Shown here: in pieces, positions 60,623-64,000 of the stretch
Layout: each line of letters starts with the position of its first letter
How positions within the stretch are numbered: the stretch's first letter is position 1
Assembly: GCA_016223085.1 (NCBI GenBank)
Contig: JACRPS010000020.1
Coordinates: 124,001 to 188,000 of the forward strand
Length of the DNA stretch: 64,000 nucleotides
Reading direction: 5' to 3'
Source of the DNA: Chloroflexota bacterium
GTDB taxonomy: Bacteria; Chloroflexota; Anaerolineae; Aggregatilineales; Phototrophicaceae
The notes under the pieces: generated by a model
What the model saw: the letters and a program-made list of their open reading frames with translations, nothing else
Database searches by the model: none
Told to the model about the DNA's origin: nothing
Position numbers and translations under genes: made by a program

Positions 60623-62101
60623 TCAGAAGCCGGTGGTTTCAGGTCGGCGGTAATGGATCAGGCGTTGCAGCGCCTTCAGTTCATACGGCCAGTCGTAGAC
60701 CTCAAAGCGGTAGCGCCAGCCGCTAAACACCCGCAGCAGCCGCCGCCATTGACCTTGCAGCCGCATATCGGTCACAGTGGGATAGTAGGCGTTGATGACC
60801 GCCTCAAAATCGCGGACACGGCGGCGAACCCCGTCCTTAAACCAGGGCGTGCCGGGGTCGCGGCGCATAGCAAATTTGCCCCATTCCGGGCTGGCCCATT
60901 CTTCCAGCGTTTCCGGGAAGCGGAAGCCAAGCCGGGACGCTTCTTCCATCAGAATGCTGCCTTCCTGCGGCACCGGGGTATATATGTACAGCACCAGTTC
61001 CGTGGTCGGGTTGATCTGCTTCAGCTTACGGATAAACTGAATCGTCGCTTCGATGTCGGCGGCGGGGTCAGGCGGGTTGCCCAGCACAAACGACAGCTCC
61101 GGCACGATGCCGTAGTGTTTCATGCGTTCAACCAGCGCCAGCGTCATGGCCGTGCCAGATTTGCCGCCCTTGTTCATACGTTTGAGCGTGTCGTCGTCGC
61201 CGCTTTCCGCGCCCATAAAGATCATCTTCGCGCCGCTGCGCCGCATCTTCTCCCAGGTGTCGTCGCCATAACTCATCAGCGTGTCCACGCGTCCCAGTCC
61301 CCACCAGTTAATGCCTTTGCCGGTGATGCGCTCGGCAAACTCGGCGGTGCGCTTTTCGTTTACAAAAAAGTCCATATCGTGGAATTCCAGGCCGTCTATC
61401 TGCCACCGTTCATGCAGATGGCTGACGATGCTGCCCACCCGTTCGGCGCTCTCCGGCAGCCAGCGGCGGTTGCTGAGGGCGACCACCGCGCAGAAGTTGC
61501 AGCTAAACGGGCAGCCGAAGCTGGTGTTGTGCGACAGCACGCGGCGGCCCAGGTAGCTGCTGCCGACATAGCGGCCAACATCTATTTTGTCGTAGGGATA
61601 CCAGGGCAGGTTATCCAGCGGCACGTAAGGCGCGCGAGGATTAACATGCACGCCGCCATTTTTGTACACCAGTGACGGCACGTCCGCCAGCGAACCGCCG
61701 TTGTGCAGCGTATCCACCAAGCGGCGGAACGGCGCTTCACCCTGCCCCTGAATCACGTAATCCACGTAATCGCTGCGAAGGGCCACTTCGTAATGCTGGG
61801 TAGGGAAGTAGCCACCCCACAGAATGGTGAGGCCGGGCAGCGCCGCTTTAACCGCTCTGCACACCGGTACGGCCTGCCGGATTTGCGGCCCTGGCATGAC
61901 GGTGACGGCCAGCAGTTTCGCGCCGGTCGCCTTCGCCCGCTCGATAATGGCGCTGGCGGGATCGGCCACCAGATTGCCATCAATAAACTCGATGTCGTAG
62001 TCGGCAGCGATAACCGCCGCCACCGCCAGCAGCGACAACGGCAGCCGCTGCTTGCCGGGCGAGGTGCTTCGGGGGTTATACAACAGAACCGTGCGCCGCA
62101 T
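60623..62101 (-). CDS. B12-binding radical SAM protein
   Basis: 492 residues. A B12-binding-like domain (RRTVLLYNPRSTSPGKQRLP; YDIEFIDGNLV; LTILWGGYFPTQHYEVAL) precedes the radical SAM barrel with the 4Fe-4S motif FGCPFSCNFC (C-x3-C-x2-C, near 196-203), SGAKMIFMGAESGDDDTLKR and a C-terminal extension. The layout is that of BchE/HpnJ-type and Elp3-like cobalamin radical SAM enzymes, methylating or cyclising unreactive carbons. Start: the ATG at 62101 with GAGGAAG; a GTG at 62128 is the alternative. The substrate cannot be inferred. Confidence 0.92.
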   Translation of the reverse strand: MRRTVLLYNPRSTSPGKQRLPLSLLAVAAVIAADYDIEFIDGNLVADPASAIIERAKATGAKLLAVTVMPGPQIRQAVPVCRAVKAALPGLTILWGGYFPTQHYEVALRSDYVDYVIQGQGEAPFRRLVDTLHNGGSLADVPSLVYKNGGVHVNPRAPYVPLDNLPWYPYDKIDVGRYVGSSYLGRRVLSHNTSFGCPFSCNFCAVVALSNRRWLPESAERVGSIVSHLHERWQIDGLEFHDMDFFVNEKRTAEFAERITGKGINWWGLGRVDTLMSYGDDTWEKMRRSGAKMIFMGAESGDDDTLKRMNKGGKSGTAMTLALVERMKHYGIVPELSFVLGNPPDPAADIEATIQFIRKLKQINPTTELVLYIYTPVPQEGSILMEEASRLGFRFPETLEEWASPEWGKFAMRRDPGTPWFKDGVRRRVRDFEAVINAYYPTVTDMRLQGQWRRLLRVFSGWRYRFEVYDWPYELKALQRLIHYRRPETTGF

Positions 62102-62447
62102 GATCTTCCTCAAATTATGCTCAATCACTTCTGAAATACGCTCAACAGTATAACGTAGATTACGCCATGCCGGTGGCTACCGGTTTTGCACCGGAGGGCC
62201 AAAACGACAGTCTTTTTAGTCATAGGCAAGGCTGAGAGTGTTAATAATTTATAACATAAATACAGGCAATCTCAACAGTTTGACCCTTTATGAACCCTAA
62301 ATAACTGAATATAATTAATTTTTGGTGGGCGAAAGTGGGGTTACAATAAGGAAAGAGGATTCTCTTTCGCCTCTCGTTCCAGTACACGGCTTCCCCAGAG
62401 CACCGGGGAACTGACTTCTGCGAATTATCGTAAGATCAAGCAAGAGC
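62102..62447. other. 346-nt divergent intergenic region
   Basis: Contains a GC-rich hairpin CCGGTGGCTACCGG (about 62170), an A/T-rich stretch 62240-62320 and the promoter-like element at 62280. No coding frame or known RNA was recognised. Confidence 0.55.
62280..62315 (+). promoter_or_regulatory. TTGACCCTTTATGAAC - N - TATAAT element before the ClpP-like gene
   Basis: TTGACC at 62280-62285 and TATAAT at 62310-62315, 24 nt apart. The same TTGACCCTTTAxGAAC and 24-nt spacing to TATACT recur before the next gene (63145-63180). Too widely spaced for a standard sigma-70 promoter. Confidence 0.45.
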
Positions 62448-63095
62448 ATGGCTAACGGCCAGCAGCGGGGGAATATGAACACACCACGCCCGAATCGTCC
62501 ACCTATTGAATACCGCGCCACACGCGCCGCCGGAACGGAAACACCGCGCCTGACGGTGGAGACGGTGGACAACCACATCTACTTCTACGCCGACGTGGAC
62601 AGCGACCGCTGCCTGGCGCTGGTGCGCGCCGTACGCGAGGCCGATGCGGCGCTGCGGTCGGAACATCTGTCGCGCGGCATGGAAGGGATGCCGTCCACGC
62701 CGATCTGGCTGCACCTCTATTCCTACGGCGGCGACCTGTTCACCGGCTTCAGCGTGGCCGATCAGCTGTCCATGATTAAGTCACCGATCTACTCGGTCGT
62801 GGAAGGGATTTGCGCCAGCGCGGCTACCCTCATCAGTATGTCCTGCACCCGGCGGTACATCCTGCCACGCAGCTTCATGCTCATCCACCAGCTTTCGGCG
62901 TTTGTGTGGGGGACGCACGAACAGTTTAAGGACGAAATGAGCTTGCAGCAGAAGGCGATGGACCGGCTGGTCGAGTTTTACGTCAGCAAGTCAAACGTGA
63001 CCGAAGCGGAACTGCGCTCCATGCTGACGCGCGATTTCTGGATGGACGCGGAGAACTGTCTCAGGCTGGGCTTCGTGGATGAAATCCTGAGATAA
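62448..63095 (+). CDS. ClpP/crotonase-fold serine protease-like protein
   Basis: 215 residues. Strand HLYSYGGDLFTGFSVADQL, catalytic Ser124 in VEGICASAATLISMSC and His147 in FMLIHQLSAF match the ClpP arrangement (Ser-His spacing 23, versus 25 in E. coli ClpP); an Asp follows near LGFVDEIL. It differs from true ClpP in the Ser region, so it is a ClpP-like/TepA-type protein rather than the main protease. The first about 40 residues are unlike ClpP. A second ATG at 62475 is possible. No ATPase partner nearby. Confidence 0.82.
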   Translation: MANGQQRGNMNTPRPNRPPIEYRATRAAGTETPRLTVETVDNHIYFYADVDSDRCLALVRAVREADAALRSEHLSRGMEGMPSTPIWLHLYSYGGDLFTGFSVADQLSMIKSPIYSVVEGICASAATLISMSCTRRYILPRSFMLIHQLSAFVWGTHEQFKDEMSLQQKAMDRLVEFYVSKSNVTEAELRSMLTRDFWMDAENCLRLGFVDEILR

Positions 63096-63144
63096 CGTAT
63101 TCCAGCAGGATAGGCAAGAAATCTATCCTTCCAGTTTGGGACAG

Positions 63145-63180
63145 TTGACCCTTTAAGAACTACTGTGAACCCAGTATACT
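63145..63180 (+). promoter_or_regulatory. TTGACCCTTTAAGAAC - N - TATACT element before the DIP1984 gene
   Basis: TTGACC 63145-63150 and TATACT 63175-63180, again 24 nt apart. Shares 16 of 17 positions, from ACAGTT to GAAC, with the element at 62280 apart from one inserted T. Confidence 0.45.
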
Positions 63181-63218
63181 GGAGTTGTAGGGGAAATCAT
63201 GGTAGAGGAGAGGGCAAA

Positions 63219-63677
63219 ATGAAACTGGCCGAAGCTCTGGTGCTGAGGGCGGACGCACAGAAGCGCATCCAGCAGTTGCGCGAACGGCTGACCCGCAGCG
63301 CGAAGGTGCAGGAAGGCGAACAGCCGCCGGAGAATCCGCAGGAATTGCTGGCGGAACTGGACGGCGTGTTGGCGCAGTACCGCCGGCTCATCCAGCAGAT
63401 CAACCGCACCAACGCGCAAACGCCGTTCCGCGACGGACAAACGCTGACCGATGCCCTGGCAGAGCGCGACTCGCTGGCGCTGGAACGCACGGTGCTGCAA
63501 CTGGTGATTGAAACCGCCGCCGGGCAGAACTTCCGCTACGGGCGGTCGGAGATCAAATACGTCAGCACGGTTGACGTGGCCGCGCTGCAAAAGCGGGTGG
63601 ACGACCTGGCGCGGCGCTACCGTGAACTGGACACTACCATCCAGCAGATAAACTGGAACGTGGATTTAATTGAATAA
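63219..63677 (+). CDS. DIP1984 family (septicolysin-like) protein
   Basis: 152 residues, almost wholly helical: KLAEALVLRADAQKRIQQLRERL, ALAERDSLALERTVLQLVIE, YGRSEIKYVSTVDVAALQKRVDDLARRYREL. This matches the small DIP1984 family, once called septicolysin-like; function is not established. The ATG at 63219 has GAGGAGAGGG upstream; a frame from 63165 includes the promoter-like element and is rejected. Not membrane-associated by sequence. Confidence 0.82.
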   Translation: MKLAEALVLRADAQKRIQQLRERLTRSAKVQEGEQPPENPQELLAELDGVLAQYRRLIQQINRTNAQTPFRDGQTLTDALAERDSLALERTVLQLVIETAAGQNFRYGRSEIKYVSTVDVAALQKRVDDLARRYRELDTTIQQINWNVDLIE

Positions 63678-63681
63678 ACGG

Positions 63682-63710
63682 GTAGGGACATGGCAACGCC
63701 ATGTCCCTAC
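63682..63710. repeat. dispersed palindrome, GGGACATGGC class
   Basis: Perfect 13-nt arms GTAGGGACATGGC around AAC, 4 nt after the stop of the DIP1984 gene. Confidence 0.9.
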
Positions 63711-63966
63711 GAACCGCACGGCAGCGGCAGTTGGTAGCCGGACATTATCAGAAGCGAGTGCAACCCGCCAACTGGGTAAGTTGGGACACCCTGGTGTAAA
63801 ACCAATCTTTGGCGCGAGGGGCCGCGCCACCAAGTTCGAACCCCGAACGCACAACTCACGCCCAGTATTGTCACAACGGTATGGGGCATGGGGCATTGTT
63901 ATTACCGCGCACTGGTCTGATGATACTTCGGTGAGGGTGGGACAGGGGACAGCCGCGCGCCTTTGC
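63711..63966. other. 256-nt non-coding segment between two palindromes
   Basis: Non-repetitive, with words such as AAGCGAGTGCAACCCGCC, TTGGCGCGAGGGGCCGCGCC (hairpin) and TATGGGGCATGGGGCATT. A minus-strand open frame covers it but has no protein-like conservation signals. It may be another intergenic element; it is not similar to E1/E2. Confidence 0.5.
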
Positions 63967-63992
63967 GGGGGCACGACATGTCGTGCCCCTAC
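63967..63992. repeat. dispersed palindrome, GGGGCACGA class
   Basis: GGGGGCACGACA and TGTCGTGCCCCTAC, perfect over 22 nt, with the GTAGGG clamp on one side only. Confidence 0.8.
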
Positions 63993-64000
63993 GGTTTACC

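Noticed and set aside
63666-63974. 102-residue minus-strand frame at the right edge
   Set aside because: It includes both flanking palindromes and repeat-like words; no domain, no ribosome-binding site.

Overview
The window looks like a Chloroflexota chromosome, probably Anaerolineae-like. The evidence is high G+C coding DNA, the gene set (a YqhQ/DUF1385 protein, a CpXC-domain protein, clan GH-A secreted glycosidases, long acidic scaffold proteins, orphan kinases with GAF/PAS sensors) and gaps filled with dispersed perfect palindromes. The class assignment is inference; no 16S rRNA or lineage marker is present. There is no CRISPR array, no intact transposase and no phage region.

Layout. 1-5391 (minus): four overlapping or tightly packed envelope genes (flippase-like membrane protein, GT4, SAM methyltransferase, GT39-like enzyme running off the left edge). 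5701-13543 (plus): the translation/RNA cluster nusA-ylxR-infB-rbfA-nrnA-truB-ribF, without rimP at its head. 13605-15369 (minus): era with two small unknown genes. 15607-20254 (plus): histidine phosphatase, ATP-type PEP carboxykinase, malate dehydrogenase and a metallophosphatase whose end overlaps fmt. 21293-25672 (plus): recJ, a secreted glycosidase and DUF1385. 25757-29955 (minus): two toxin-antitoxin-like modules (PIN and MNT/HEPN) behind mutS, with the last mutS codons duplicated on the far side of the MNT/HEPN pair. 30119-36032 (plus): ROK kinase, histidine kinase, CpXC protein, secreted glycosidase. 36135-42472 (minus): VOC protein, nucleotidyltransferase-like protein, a metallo-beta-lactamase-fold gene enclosed by transposon-like inverted repeats, secreted and membrane proteins, methyltransferase and response regulator. 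42648-54653 (minus): tRNA-Val(UAC), an HTH/possible LAGLIDADG protein, dcd, argS, polA, a 1016-residue multidomain regulator, mgsA, GT4 and PHP phosphoesterase. 54751-57996 (plus): M23 peptidase and an atypical histidine kinase. 58074-62101 (minus): ParB-like protein, lipoprotein cytochrome c, HEAT-repeat protein, B12/radical SAM enzyme. 62448-63677 (plus): ClpP-like protease and DIP1984-family protein.

How parts work together. Ribosome and tRNA maturation (NusA, IF-2, RbfA, TruB, Era, ArgS, Fmt) and DNA maintenance (MutS, RecJ, PolA, Dcd) form the housekeeping core. PckA and Mdh link oxaloacetate to gluconeogenesis, and MgsA is a glycolytic bypass. GT4, GT39, flippase-like and M23 genes serve the envelope.

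Most notable signals: (1) a 1016-residue protein built from a degenerate receiver, an array of six T-x-x-[F/L] motifs, a roadblock-like region and a C-terminal Y1 (IS200-type HUH) transposase-like domain that has lost its catalytic residues; (2) two homologous ~190-nt structured intergenic elements with compensatory stem changes, each bracketed at near-identical distances by a matched pair of palindromes; (3) a family of REP-like palindromes with a fixed outer clamp and swapped inner stems, mostly 1-25 nt after stop codons; (4) the MNT/HEPN module between two copies of the mutS 3' end; (5) the metallo-beta-lactamase cassette bounded by inverted repeats.
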